Below are positions 25,680-34,418 of a stretch of DNA of 64,000 nt, piece after piece. The DNA lies in the NCBI GenBank assembly GCA_017626035.1, contig JAGAJR010000027.1, forward strand, positions 1 through 64,000. Direction: 5' to 3'. The position numbers were made by a program, and so were the translations under genes. Position 1 is the first letter of the stretch. Every line of letters starts with the position of its first letter. Under the pieces are notes generated by a model, which saw nothing but the letters and a program-made list of their open reading frames with translations, had not been told where the DNA came from and did no database searches. This DNA comes from Alphaproteobacteria bacterium (GTDB lineage Bacteria; Pseudomonadota; Alphaproteobacteria; RF32; CAG-239).

Positions 25680-26594
25680 TTACATCATTTTTTCTAAAGT
25701 GCGTTTAACGGTATAATAAGCCGTAACCATGGCTATGACGGCGGCAAAGGCCGGCAGGCTTAATATTTCCAGCCAGTCTCCGATAGAAAGGCGAGCCTCG
25801 CTGATGATACCGCCTTCAATTTGTTCCGAAAGGCGGGAAATCATAAAAATTGTCGGAACGGCAAGCATAATTCCGATAATTCCGCCGACAAATCCGAGCA
25901 TGCCGATATGTTTGGCATATTGCTGGGCAATGTAAGCGTCTTTGGCTCCGAGCGTATGCAAAATTTCAATAATATATTGGTGCAGGCCGAGACTTGTCCG
26001 GGTGCTGTAAGTGATAGCCCCCGAGGTAACGGCAATTACCAAAACCAAAACAGTCAAAGCCAGCATTTTCAAACCGTCGGCAAATTTAATCAGCTTGTTG
26101 AGCCAGAGTTTGTGGTTGTCGAGCGTTGCCAAAGGAGAAGCCTCGGCCAGCTTTTCGGCCAGCTTGGCAAAATCCGGTTCGGCATCGGCTTTCAGTTTTA
26201 CGTCAAGAATTCTCGGTATCGGAAGATTCTTTAAGTCAACACCGTCGCCCAGCCAAGGTTGAATAAGTTTTTGCAGCTGTTTGTCCGTTAACGGGGTAAC
26301 ACTTTCCACTTCCGGCAGAGATTGCAAAACTTCAAGAGCTTTCTGCTGGTGTTCCAGGGTGCCTTTTTGTGCTTTTTGCACATTGGCGTCGTTAACAGGC
26401 ATAATCTGCACGGTTAGGGAACCGAGAATACTTTCGTTCCAGGTAACCAGCATGGAATTAATGGAAAGAACGCCGGCAAGCGTAACCGCAAAAAGAAATA
26501 CGGCAATACAAATCATAACTTGAAGAAACAGGCTGGAACTGTCATCTTTCAACGGGAGTTCCTGTTTGCGGCTGATAAGATTTTTATTGCTCAT
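25680..26594 (-). CDS. ftsX: Cell division permease FtsX
   Basis: Membrane partner of FtsE; the complex transmits a signal through the periplasmic loop to peptidoglycan hydrolases at the septum. About 304 residues: helix 1 at about 27-50, a periplasmic domain to about 165, then three helices (about 168-190, 222-250, 268-295). The start is the ATG five bases after GGGAGG; the open upstream extension lies inside that site. It overlaps the ftsE 3' end by 11 bases. Confidence 0.9.
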   Translation of the reverse strand: MSNKNLISRKQELPLKDDSSSLFLQVMICIAVFLFAVTLAGVLSINSMLVTWNESILGSLTVQIMPVNDANVQKAQKGTLEHQQKALEVLQSLPEVESVTPLTDKQLQKLIQPWLGDGVDLKNLPIPRILDVKLKADAEPDFAKLAEKLAEASPLATLDNHKLWLNKLIKFADGLKMLALTVLVLVIAVTSGAITYSTRTSLGLHQYIIEILHTLGAKDAYIAQQYAKHIGMLGFVGGIIGIMLAVPTIFMISRLSEQIEGGIISEARLSIGDWLEILSLPAFAAVIAMVTAYYTVKRTLEKMM

Positions 26595-27312
26595 GGCTGC
26601 CTCCCGCATTTCTGAGTGAAGAAGACGGATATAAAATCCTCAGGTTTCGGTTTTGCAAATGCAGGCACGGATAAGCAAAATCCGCAATCAGTTTTTCACT
26701 GTGCGTGGCGATAACAACGGTGGTGCCGAGTTTGTTGAGTTCAACGAAAAGTTTCATCAGTTTCGGAGCAATATCATTGTCGACGTTTCCTGTCGGTTCA
26801 TCGGCCAAGAGCAGATCCGGACGGTTGATAACGGCTCTGGCAATGGCAATGCGTTGTTTTTCACCACCGGAAAGGGTAGCAGGCGTAGCTAAAATGTGCT
26901 TATCCAGTTCAACCCACTGCAAAAGTTCCGTTACGCGTTTTTTTACCTCGCGTTCGTCCATGCCGCAGACTCTTAACGGCAGGGCAACGTTGTCAAAAGC
27001 AGACAGGTGGTCGAGCAGGCGGAAATCCTGAAAGACAACGCCGATACGGCGGCGAAGCATGGACAAACTGTCCCGATTGGTAAAATTGACGTTTTTGCCG
27101 AAAACGCTGACAACGCCCCGGCTTGGCTTTTGAGCCAGATACATCATACTCAAAAGGGACGTCTTTCCGGCTCCGCTTTTCCCGGTCAAAAAGTGAAACG
27201 AACCTTTTTTAAGCGATAATTTTATATCGCTTAAAATCTCCGGCCCTTGTCCATAACGGATTCCGACATTTTGCATTTCAATAATTGAAGGTGTGGTCGT
27301 ATTTTTCTGCAA
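26584..27312 (-). CDS. ftsE: Cell division ATP-binding protein FtsE
   Basis: ABC ATPase of the FtsEX divisome complex. 242 residues with Walker A GKSGAGKTSLL, Q-loop VFQDFRLLDHL, signature LSGGEKQRIAIARA, Walker B LLLADEPTG and the H-loop in VIATHSE. The start is TTG at 27312, eight bases after GAGGAG; an in-frame ATG 12 codons later (MQNVGIRYG) has no such site. First gene of the leftward operon, divergent from the zinc-ribbon gene. Confidence 0.93.
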   Translation of the reverse strand: MQKNTTTPSIIEMQNVGIRYGQGPEILSDIKLSLKKGSFHFLTGKSGAGKTSLLSMMYLAQKPSRGVVSVFGKNVNFTNRDSLSMLRRRIGVVFQDFRLLDHLSAFDNVALPLRVCGMDEREVKKRVTELLQWVELDKHILATPATLSGGEKQRIAIARAVINRPDLLLADEPTGNVDNDIAPKLMKLFVELNKLGTTVVIATHSEKLIADFAYPCLHLQNRNLRILYPSSSLRNAGGSHEQ

Positions 27313-27381
27313 TTTGGCAACTCCTCAAAAAACTTCTCATACGATACAGCAATATTATATTTAATAAAATATTTTTTTTCT

Positions 27382-27409
27382 TTGATTAAATGGTTTTTAT
27401 GCATATAGT
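27382..27409 (+). promoter_or_regulatory. Sigma-70-type promoter for the zinc-ribbon gene
   Basis: -35 TTGATT, 16-base spacer, -10 TATAGT, ending 20 bases before the ATG at 27429. Confidence 0.5.
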
Positions 27410-27428
27410 GAAACAAAAGAGGTAAAAA

Positions 27429-28262
27429 ATGCTTGTATCATGTCCAAAATGTAAAGTCAGCTATGCTATTGAGGCTGATAAAATACCGGAAAACGGTCGC
27501 AAACTCCGCTGTGCAAAATGTGGGGAAATCTGGGTATGTTATAAAACGGACTTGATTGATGCAGCAGCGGAACAAAAGTCTCCTCAAGAGGAAACAACTG
27601 TTTTTGAAAACACGGAAACTCCGTCTGTGGAAACAGAAACTGCGGCCGAAACCGCGAAACCTGATGAGACGGCGGAACAGCCTGCCGAACCGGAACCACC
27701 GGCTCCGGATGACATGAAAGAAATTTTTGCCCGCTTATCCCAACAAACGGAAAATATTTTTGCCGAAGAAAAAGCCCTGCCGATTCATGAACGTTTTTGG
27801 ACCCGGGTAAAATTTGCTCTGGGACTGCATAAAACAGCTAACAAAGTTTATTTTGCAGGAACGTTTTTGCTGCTTTTTCTGTTGTTTATGTTTTATGTTC
27901 GCTTTGAGGTTGTCCGGCTGCTTCCGGGAATGGAAAGAATATACTCCGCGGTGGGAATTGTTTCCCGTATTCCGGGAGAAGGGCTGGAGTTTCAGAATGT
28001 CATCCGCAACGAATATGAAGAAGATTATGTCCGCAAGTTGGAAATTAAAGGTTTTTTGGCAAATACCAAATCCCAGACAATAGAAGTTCCGTCAATCAGG
28101 GTCGAGCTTTTGGATAAAGAAACGGAAAGGTTATACGAACAGGAACAAGATGCTCCGTTGAAACGACTGGGAGCCGGAAGCCGCATGGCTTTCCGCATAG
28201 TCATTACCAAACCGCATTTGATGACAAAATACATCTATTTGACTTTGGTTGATAAGAAGTAA
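27429..28262 (+). CDS. Zinc-ribbon (MJ0042-type) membrane protein, DUF3426-like
   Basis: 277 residues. The N-terminal zinc ribbon has CPKCKVSY and CAKCGEIW (four Cys), a disordered acidic/Pro-rich linker (about 45-100), a membrane helix (about 139-157), and a periplasmic beta domain (about 180-277). Homologues sit divergent from or next to ftsE in many alphaproteobacteria. Function unknown; a link with cell division is suggested only by position. A GAGG site precedes the ATG. Confidence 0.8.
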   Translation: MLVSCPKCKVSYAIEADKIPENGRKLRCAKCGEIWVCYKTDLIDAAAEQKSPQEETTVFENTETPSVETETAAETAKPDETAEQPAEPEPPAPDDMKEIFARLSQQTENIFAEEKALPIHERFWTRVKFALGLHKTANKVYFAGTFLLLFLLFMFYVRFEVVRLLPGMERIYSAVGIVSRIPGEGLEFQNVIRNEYEEDYVRKLEIKGFLANTKSQTIEVPSIRVELLDKETERLYEQEQDAPLKRLGAGSRMAFRIVITKPHLMTKYIYLTLVDKK

Positions 28263-28285
28263 GTTTTAGAGGAAAGATATATGAA

Positions 28286-28313
28286 CAAAAGCCTCCCATT
28301 TGGGAGGCTTTTG
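28286..28313. terminator. Bidirectional terminator, zinc-ribbon gene and argS
   Basis: Perfect 13-base arms CAAAAGCCTCCCA/TGGGAGGCTTTTG with a two-base gap. Confidence 0.85.
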
Positions 28314-28318
28314 TGTGA

Positions 28319-30046
28319 TTAAGCTTTTTTAAGCATGACTTCCGGAGATTTTATGCCAAGCAGATTTAACAGCATTGCCAAAATGTCTCTCACCAGAGTT
28401 GCCAGACGTAAACGGGAAGCTGCGATTTCAGGGCTTTCGGCGTTCATAATGGATGAAACATTATAAAATGTACTGAAAGTCTGTGCCAGCGTATAAACAT
28501 AATCGGACAGAATGCTCGGTTCTTTCGATTCGTGAGCCCTCATAACCGTATTGTTCAATTGGGCGATTTTCAAAGCCAGAGTACGTTCTTCCGGGTTAGT
28601 AATAATAACGTTTCCGGATTTGATATTTTCGGCCTTGCGGATAATGGAGTTAATCCGGGCGATGGCATATTGGATATACGGGCCGGTTTTTCCCTCAAAT
28701 TTTGCAAAGTCTTCCAAGTCAAAAACATAGCCGGAAGCAATATTGTTTTTCAAATCCTGAAATTTGATGGCTCCGATGGCAATTTCAGAGACCAGATTTT
28801 CAATATAGGCGGCATTGTATTGTTTATCCGGTTCCGGCATGGATTCACGAACTTTATCTTTGGAAAGCTTAATTAAGTCTTCCAGATTCATAACACCGCC
28901 GTCCCTGGTTTTGAAAGGTTTTCCGTCCGCTCCGTTAACTGTTCCGAAACCGATATGCAGAAGGTTGACATTCGGAGCAATACCGAGTTTTTGAGCAACT
29001 TCGAAAACCTGTTCAAAGTGTAAGGATTGGCGTTTGTCTACCACATAAATAATTTCGTCGGCGTTCAAGTCGTCAACCCGCATTTTAATTGTGGCAATAT
29101 CGGTAACCTGATAAGCAAACCCGCCGTCGCTTTTAACCAGGATAACCGGAGGTTTGGGTTTGTTCGTCTCTTCCAGGCGGATAATGGTTGCTCCGTCGTC
29201 AATTTCGGACAAGCCTTTGTCTGCGGCAATTTTAACAATATCGGAACTGGCTTGGTGAGCATCGCTTTCGCCCAGCCATAAGTCAAAATGAGCTTCCAGT
29301 TCGTCATAGTTTTTCTTAACGGCGTCAATGGAAACTTTGCGTAAATGCTGCCAAGCCTTGCGATATTCCGGATTGCCGTTTTGCAGTTCGGCGGTAATCA
29401 CGCGGGCGGTTTCCTTAGCGGTTTCGTCTTCTTTGCAGCGAATATTGGCTTTTTTGTAAAAGGCGGAAATTTCTTCAATATTATAAGATTCTGCTTTGGA
29501 GAGGTTTCCGTCCTGATTAATGATTTCAGCCAGAATCATTCCCATCGGAGTTCCCCAGTCGCCAAAGTGAACGTCGGAAATAACCTCATTGCCGACAAAA
29601 GTTTCAATCCGACGGATAGATTCGCCGATAACTGCGGAACGTAAGTGTCCCACATGGAGAGATTTTGCCACATTCGGTCCCCCGAAATCCATAACGATTT
29701 TCTTTGGGCTGGCAACTTTTTCGCAGCCTTTGCGGTCATCTGCCGATAAGTTGTCAATAATCCGGCCGATGAAACTGTCGGTAAGGGAAATGTTGATGAA
29801 ACCCGGTCCGTCGACGGAAACTTTTTCAATGTCGGCGTCTTGCTCCAGCCGGCTTGCGATTGCCTGGGCGATTTCCCGCGGATTTTTCTTTTCCTGTTTG
29901 GCCAGAGCCAACGCACCGTTGCATTGCAAGTCGCTCAAATCCGGTCGGTCGGAAACCTTAACGACGGCGAATTTCGGGTCTAAATTTAATTCCTGAAAGA
30001 TTGTGTGTAATTTTTGGTTGATTGTTTTTTCGATTGATAAATCCAT
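28319..30046 (-). CDS. argS: Arginyl-tRNA synthetase
   Basis: Class I enzyme charging tRNA-Arg. 575 residues: N-terminal Add-1 domain, the HIGH-like motif HVGHLRSAVIGES at about 136-148, GDWGTPMG, the LHIGFGTVNGADGKPFKTRDGGVM segment that replaces KMSKS, and the all-helical DALR anticodon domain at the end. Length normal. Likely co-transcribed with nothing upstream except the small lipoprotein gene 20 bases away on the same strand. Confidence 0.95.
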   Translation of the reverse strand: MDLSIEKTINQKLHTIFQELNLDPKFAVVKVSDRPDLSDLQCNGALALAKQEKKNPREIAQAIASRLEQDADIEKVSVDGPGFINISLTDSFIGRIIDNLSADDRKGCEKVASPKKIVMDFGGPNVAKSLHVGHLRSAVIGESIRRIETFVGNEVISDVHFGDWGTPMGMILAEIINQDGNLSKAESYNIEEISAFYKKANIRCKEDETAKETARVITAELQNGNPEYRKAWQHLRKVSIDAVKKNYDELEAHFDLWLGESDAHQASSDIVKIAADKGLSEIDDGATIIRLEETNKPKPPVILVKSDGGFAYQVTDIATIKMRVDDLNADEIIYVVDKRQSLHFEQVFEVAQKLGIAPNVNLLHIGFGTVNGADGKPFKTRDGGVMNLEDLIKLSKDKVRESMPEPDKQYNAAYIENLVSEIAIGAIKFQDLKNNIASGYVFDLEDFAKFEGKTGPYIQYAIARINSIIRKAENIKSGNVIITNPEERTLALKIAQLNNTVMRAHESKEPSILSDYVYTLAQTFSTFYNVSSIMNAESPEIAASRLRLATLVRDILAMLLNLLGIKSPEVMLKKA

Positions 30047-30065
30047 TTCAGAAGTTCCTCGTTAT

Positions 30066-30383
30066 TTATTTAACGCATTTAAAATAAAAGTGGTTCGGGA
30101 CAAACAGGCGGCAGGTAAACACGGTTTGTTTGACCGGTTCGGCATATCGTCCGGTGTCGTTGTTAATACATTCTTCATCGGCCAGTTTTTTGATTTGACC
30201 GTAATCCGTCCAGAGTTTGTTATAACAAACGGCGGGAGCATCGGGAAGGGATTCTCCCACATAAAGCTTGTCGAGATTTCTGACGCCGGCATCTCTGCGG
30301 CGGTCGATAAACGGCTCAAACTGGGAACAGGCGTTTATAAACAAAGTCAAAGCCAGCAGATTTGCAATTTTTACCCTAGACAA
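30066..30383 (-). CDS. Small lipoprotein, unknown, upstream of argS
   Basis: 105 residues with signal KIANLLALTLFINAC (Cys19 as lipid site). The mature domain contains LYVGESLPDAPAVCYNKLWTDYGQIKKLADEEC and four cysteines, ending FVPNHFYFKCVK; the beta-rich Cys pattern is seen in other short alphaproteobacterial lipoproteins. The start is TTG, nine bases after GGAG; there is no in-frame ATG to compete. Role unknown, probably cell-surface or outer membrane. Confidence 0.7.
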   Translation of the reverse strand: MSRVKIANLLALTLFINACSQFEPFIDRRRDAGVRNLDKLYVGESLPDAPAVCYNKLWTDYGQIKKLADEECINNDTGRYAEPVKQTVFTCRLFVPNHFYFKCVK

Positions 30384-30428
30384 TTTTTAAATCTCCATTA
30401 CATTTAAGAAACTAAGAGTCATATATAT

Positions 30429-31061
30429 ATGAAGAAGAATAAAATGAAAAGTCAAAATATACCGGAAAATAAATATATTGGAGATGAAGCTTTTACCAAG
30501 CTCTTAAATCACTATAATTGCCCGACGCCGTTGTACCTGGTAAAAATGAAGTTTGCCGGGGCGATTTGCAGTCCGAATTTGGAACTTCGGCCGACTGATG
30601 TCATCTCTTCTTTTTGGGAACCGGGGCGGGAGCCGCGTTTGGAAACCAAAGATGAAGCGGACTTGTTCTTTAAGTTCTTTATGGGATTATGGGATGACGT
30701 TTTTGAACAGGTAAAAGCCAATAAAATCATTTTGGAAAAAGTGAAATGGAACGGCAGAGAGGAACTGACAAACTTGTGTTACCGCCGATTTAACGAGGTT
30801 GAACTTGGTTATGTCGAAGGGTTCTGGGGTGGAAAAGAGGATTTGAAAATCTCGGCCTATTTGGCGGAGATAATTGATTCTTTGAGCGAATTATCAAGTG
30901 TTTACAGTGTGTTGGCTAAAAAACTTGACAAGAGCGAAAATATGTCGGAGATTGCAAAAACCCTTGAACATACAGACAAAATGGTAAACAGGGCGATTGG
31001 TTTTATTATTGAAAATTCTGTTTTGCCGAGAATGGAAAGTCTGAAAAGGGTCGTACACTAA
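30429..31061 (+). CDS. Hypothetical cytosolic protein, 210 residues
   Basis: No family firmly recognised. Soluble, largely helical: PTPLYLVKMKFAGAICSPNLELRPTDVIS, FFKFFMGLWDDVFEQVKAN and a helical C-terminal half. The form is reminiscent of YecA/UPF0149-type small helical proteins, but there is no Cys-rich end. A second ATG lies at codon 6. No strong ribosome site. Twenty bases before the nitroreductase gene, so probably co-transcribed. Confidence 0.65.
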   Translation: MKKNKMKSQNIPENKYIGDEAFTKLLNHYNCPTPLYLVKMKFAGAICSPNLELRPTDVISSFWEPGREPRLETKDEADLFFKFFMGLWDDVFEQVKANKIILEKVKWNGREELTNLCYRRFNEVELGYVEGFWGGKEDLKISAYLAEIIDSLSELSSVYSVLAKKLDKSENMSEIAKTLEHTDKMVNRAIGFIIENSVLPRMESLKRVVH

Positions 31062-31080
31062 CAAAATAAGGATACATACT

Positions 31081-31617
31081 ATGGATTTGATGGAAGGCTT
31101 GTTAACCAGACGTTCAGTACGCAAGTATGAAACGGAAAGAAAAATTGACAAGGAAACAATCAAAGAAATAATCAAAGCCGCCCAATATGCACCGACGGCT
31201 CATAATAAACAGCCGTGGGAATTTCTGGTCGTTGACGACAAGGAAGTTTTGGAACATCTGCGTCATATTCAGCGTTGGACGTCTTTTGCCAAAGACGCCG
31301 CTTGTGTTGTTTTTGTCTGCGGAGATACGGAAAAGTCTTTCAGCCGCAATAAAGAAAACGAGAAGTGGACCTTTATCGATGTGGATTGTGCAATAGCAAC
31401 GGAAAACCTGATGCTTGCCGCTTGGGCCAAAGGGATCGGCACCTGCTATTGCGGAGCCGCTCCGATGCAAAGGGTGGTAGACGATTTGAAAGAATATTTG
31501 CATCTGCCGGAAAATATTCGTCCGTTTGCGATTATTACCATGGGGTATCCGGCCGAAACTCCGAAACAGCCGGAAGGCAGATATAACCCGGATAAAATTC
31601 ACTGGGGCAAATGGTAA
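31081..31617 (+). CDS. Nitroreductase-family flavoprotein
   Basis: 178-residue FMN-dependent oxidoreductase. It opens MEGLLTRRSVRKYE (the R-R-S-x-R FMN phosphate site), has APTAHNKQPWEFLVV, a central AIATENLMLAAWAKGIGTCYCG, and the end ITMGYPAETPKQPEGR. Such enzymes reduce nitro compounds, quinones or flavins with NAD(P)H; the substrate is not evident. An ATAAGGA site precedes the ATG, and a terminator follows. Confidence 0.88.
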   Translation: MDLMEGLLTRRSVRKYETERKIDKETIKEIIKAAQYAPTAHNKQPWEFLVVDDKEVLEHLRHIQRWTSFAKDAACVVFVCGDTEKSFSRNKENEKWTFIDVDCAIATENLMLAAWAKGIGTCYCGAAPMQRVVDDLKEYLHLPENIRPFAIITMGYPAETPKQPEGRYNPDKIHWGKW

Positions 31618-31621
31618 TAAA

Positions 31622-31646
31622 AAACCCTCCGTCAGGAGGGTTTTTT
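31622..31646 (+). terminator. Terminator after the nitroreductase gene
   Basis: AAACCCTCC/GGAGGGTTT with a GTCA loop and a T run. Confidence 0.8.
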
Positions 31647-31648
31647 AT

Positions 31649-31721
31649 TACCACGTCTTAGAAAATTTAATGAACAAAGGCAGCGGCAGCAACCGAGGCG
31701 AATTTAACTTTCTAAGTGGTA
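31649..31721. other. Inverted repeat in the gapA upstream gap
   Basis: TACCACGTCTTAGAAA pairs with TTTCTAAGTGGTA (two unpaired bases) around a 44-base loop. An open frame MNKGSGSNRGEFNF begins within the loop and runs 46 codons to 31810, but it has no ribosome site. May be structured RNA or a degraded gene end. Confidence 0.35.
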
Positions 31722-31806
31722 TCAGAAGCAAAGCTCTGACCAAACTTAAGTATATACGGTATTTTCTTCCTCCTTCGGGCGGGGTTTGCATAACTGCATA
31801 TTTAAC

Positions 31807-31839
31807 TTGAAAAAAATCAATTTAGTGCTACATTAGCAC
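31807..31839 (+). promoter_or_regulatory. gapA promoter with overlapping operator palindrome
   Basis: -35 TTGAAA (31807-31812), 16-base spacer, -10 TACATT (31829-31834). The perfect palindrome GTGCTAcatTAGCAC (31825-31839) covers the -10, the position expected for a repressor site. Confidence 0.6.
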
Positions 31840-31856
31840 CGATTAAAATAATGCCG

Positions 31857-31874
31857 GTACGGGGCGTTCCGTAC
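31857..31874 (+). promoter_or_regulatory. 5' UTR hairpin before gapA
   Basis: Perfect GTACGG/CCGTAC arms with six-base loop, downstream of the promoter and 28 bases before the start codon. May stabilise the transcript or serve as a protein site. Confidence 0.45.
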
Positions 31875-31887
31875 ATAAATATATTAA

Positions 31888-32910
<1,023 letters not shown>

Positions 32911-32920
32911 TTTGAATTTT

Positions 32921-32980
32921 CCCTGCTGTTTGGTTTTCGGCGGCTTAAGCTTTGCCGAAGGTCGGCAGCGGGGAATTTTT
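32921..32980 (+). terminator. Attenuator-like hairpin between gapA and pgk
   Basis: CCCTGCTG pairs with CAGCGGGG (one G-U), enclosing an inner TCGGC/GCCGA stem, then AATTTTTATTT. Probably reduces pgk relative to gapA. Confidence 0.5.
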
Positions 32981-32996
32981 ATTTAAGGATAAGTAA

Positions 32997-34205
32997 ATGG
33001 AATATAAAACAATCAATGATTTGGGAAATTTGAACGGCAAAGTAGTTATGCTTCGTGCCGATTTGAATGTTCCTATGGATGAAAATTTTAACGTCACCAA
33101 CACTGCCCGTATTGACCGCACGGTTCCGACCATTAAGGAACTGATGAACAAAGGGGCTAAAGTGGTTGTTGTTTCTCACTTCGGCCGTCCGGAAGGTAAA
33201 GGCGATATGAAAAACTCTCTTTCCCATATCGTAAAAGATTTGGAAAAATCCCTGGGCAAGAAAGTTGTTTTTGTTGATGATTGTATCGGCCCGAAAGTTG
33301 AAGAAGCCGTTAAATCTTTGCGGAATGACGAAATTCTCTTGCTCGAAAATCTTCGTTTTTATAATGAAGAAAAGAAAGGCGATGAAAAATTTGCCGAAGA
33401 ACTGGTTAAACCGGTTGATGTTTATGTTTCCGATGCTTTCTCTACCGCACATCGTGCCCATGCTTCCATGGTTGCGGCAGCCAAACTGCGTCCGGCAGCT
33501 ATGGGACTGTTAATGGCTGAAGAAGTAAACGCTCTGTCCAAAGGCTTGAATGATCCGAAACGCCCGTTAATGGCCATTGTCGGCGGTTCAAAAGTTTCTA
33601 CAAAATTGGATTTGTTGAACAATTTGGTTAAAAAAGTTGATAAATTGGTTATTTCCGGCGGTATGGCTCATACCTTTATGAAAGCCAGCGGAATTGACAC
33701 GGTCAACGAAGCTAACTCTTTGGTTCAAATGGATATGCTGGATACATCCAAAGAAATTATGAAAACGGCTAAGGAAAACAACTGTGAAATCATTTTGCCT
33801 CTGGATGTTGTTGTTTCTAAAGAATTCAAGGCCGATGCCGAACATAAAACCGTTGACTTGGAACATATTCCTGCCGAAGGTTGGATTTTGATGGATGTCG
33901 GTGCTAAAACCGTTGAATCTATCAATAAAAAACTGGAAGAATGCAAAACTTTGGTTTGGAACGGTCCGCTCGGTGTGTTTGAGTTGAAACCGTTTGACAA
34001 TGCCACCAACAAAGTTGCCGAAAAAGCCGCTGTTTTGACCGGAGAAGGCCGTTTGATGACGGTTGCCGGCGGCGGAGATACGGTTTCCGCTCTGGAAAAT
34101 GCCGGTGTGGCTAAGAAATTCTCTTATATTTCTACAGCCGGCGGTGCATTTTTGGAATGGATGGAAGGAAAAGAACTTCCGGGTGTTGTTGTTTTGAAAA
34201 AATAA
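32997..34205 (+). CDS. pgk: Phosphoglycerate kinase
   Basis: Makes ATP from 1,3-bisphosphoglycerate. 402 residues: LRADLNVPM, RIDRTVPTIKELM, SHFGRPEG, LLENLRFYNEEKK, VGGSKVSTKL, and the nucleotide loop GGGDTVSALE near the end. Ends FLEWMEGKELPGVVVL. AAGGA precedes the ATG. Second gene of the gapA-pgk unit, followed by a strong terminator. Confidence 0.98.
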   Translation: MEYKTINDLGNLNGKVVMLRADLNVPMDENFNVTNTARIDRTVPTIKELMNKGAKVVVVSHFGRPEGKGDMKNSLSHIVKDLEKSLGKKVVFVDDCIGPKVEEAVKSLRNDEILLLENLRFYNEEKKGDEKFAEELVKPVDVYVSDAFSTAHRAHASMVAAAKLRPAAMGLLMAEEVNALSKGLNDPKRPLMAIVGGSKVSTKLDLLNNLVKKVDKLVISGGMAHTFMKASGIDTVNEANSLVQMDMLDTSKEIMKTAKENNCEIILPLDVVVSKEFKADAEHKTVDLEHIPAEGWILMDVGAKTVESINKKLEECKTLVWNGPLGVFELKPFDNATNKVAEKAAVLTGEGRLMTVAGGGDTVSALENAGVAKKFSYISTAGGAFLEWMEGKELPGVVVLKK

Positions 34206-34223
34206 CAAATTCCGAATAATTGA

Positions 34224-34253
34224 AAAACCCCGTTGGCAGCAGCGGGGTTTTTT
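34224..34253 (+). terminator. Terminator of gapA-pgk
   Basis: AAAACCCCG/CGGGGTTTT with a ten-base loop and T run. Confidence 0.85.
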
Positions 34254-34351
34254 GTATAAATTCTTTACCGGTTTTTTACCAATCATCCATAAAATTAAAA
34301 CAATAGTGTAAAATAATTTAGACTTAAAGCGGATATTTTTGTCAAATTATA

Positions 34352-34379
34352 TTGTTTTTTTCGAAAAATATGCTAATAT
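34352..34379 (+). promoter_or_regulatory. Promoter for the 733-residue protein gene
   Basis: -35 TTGTTT, 16-base spacer, -10 TAATAT, with TSS about 30 bases before the ribosome site AAAGGA. Confidence 0.45.
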
Positions 34380-34418
34380 AAAAATAATTATATACAATTT
34401 CAGTAAAGGAATTTTGCA

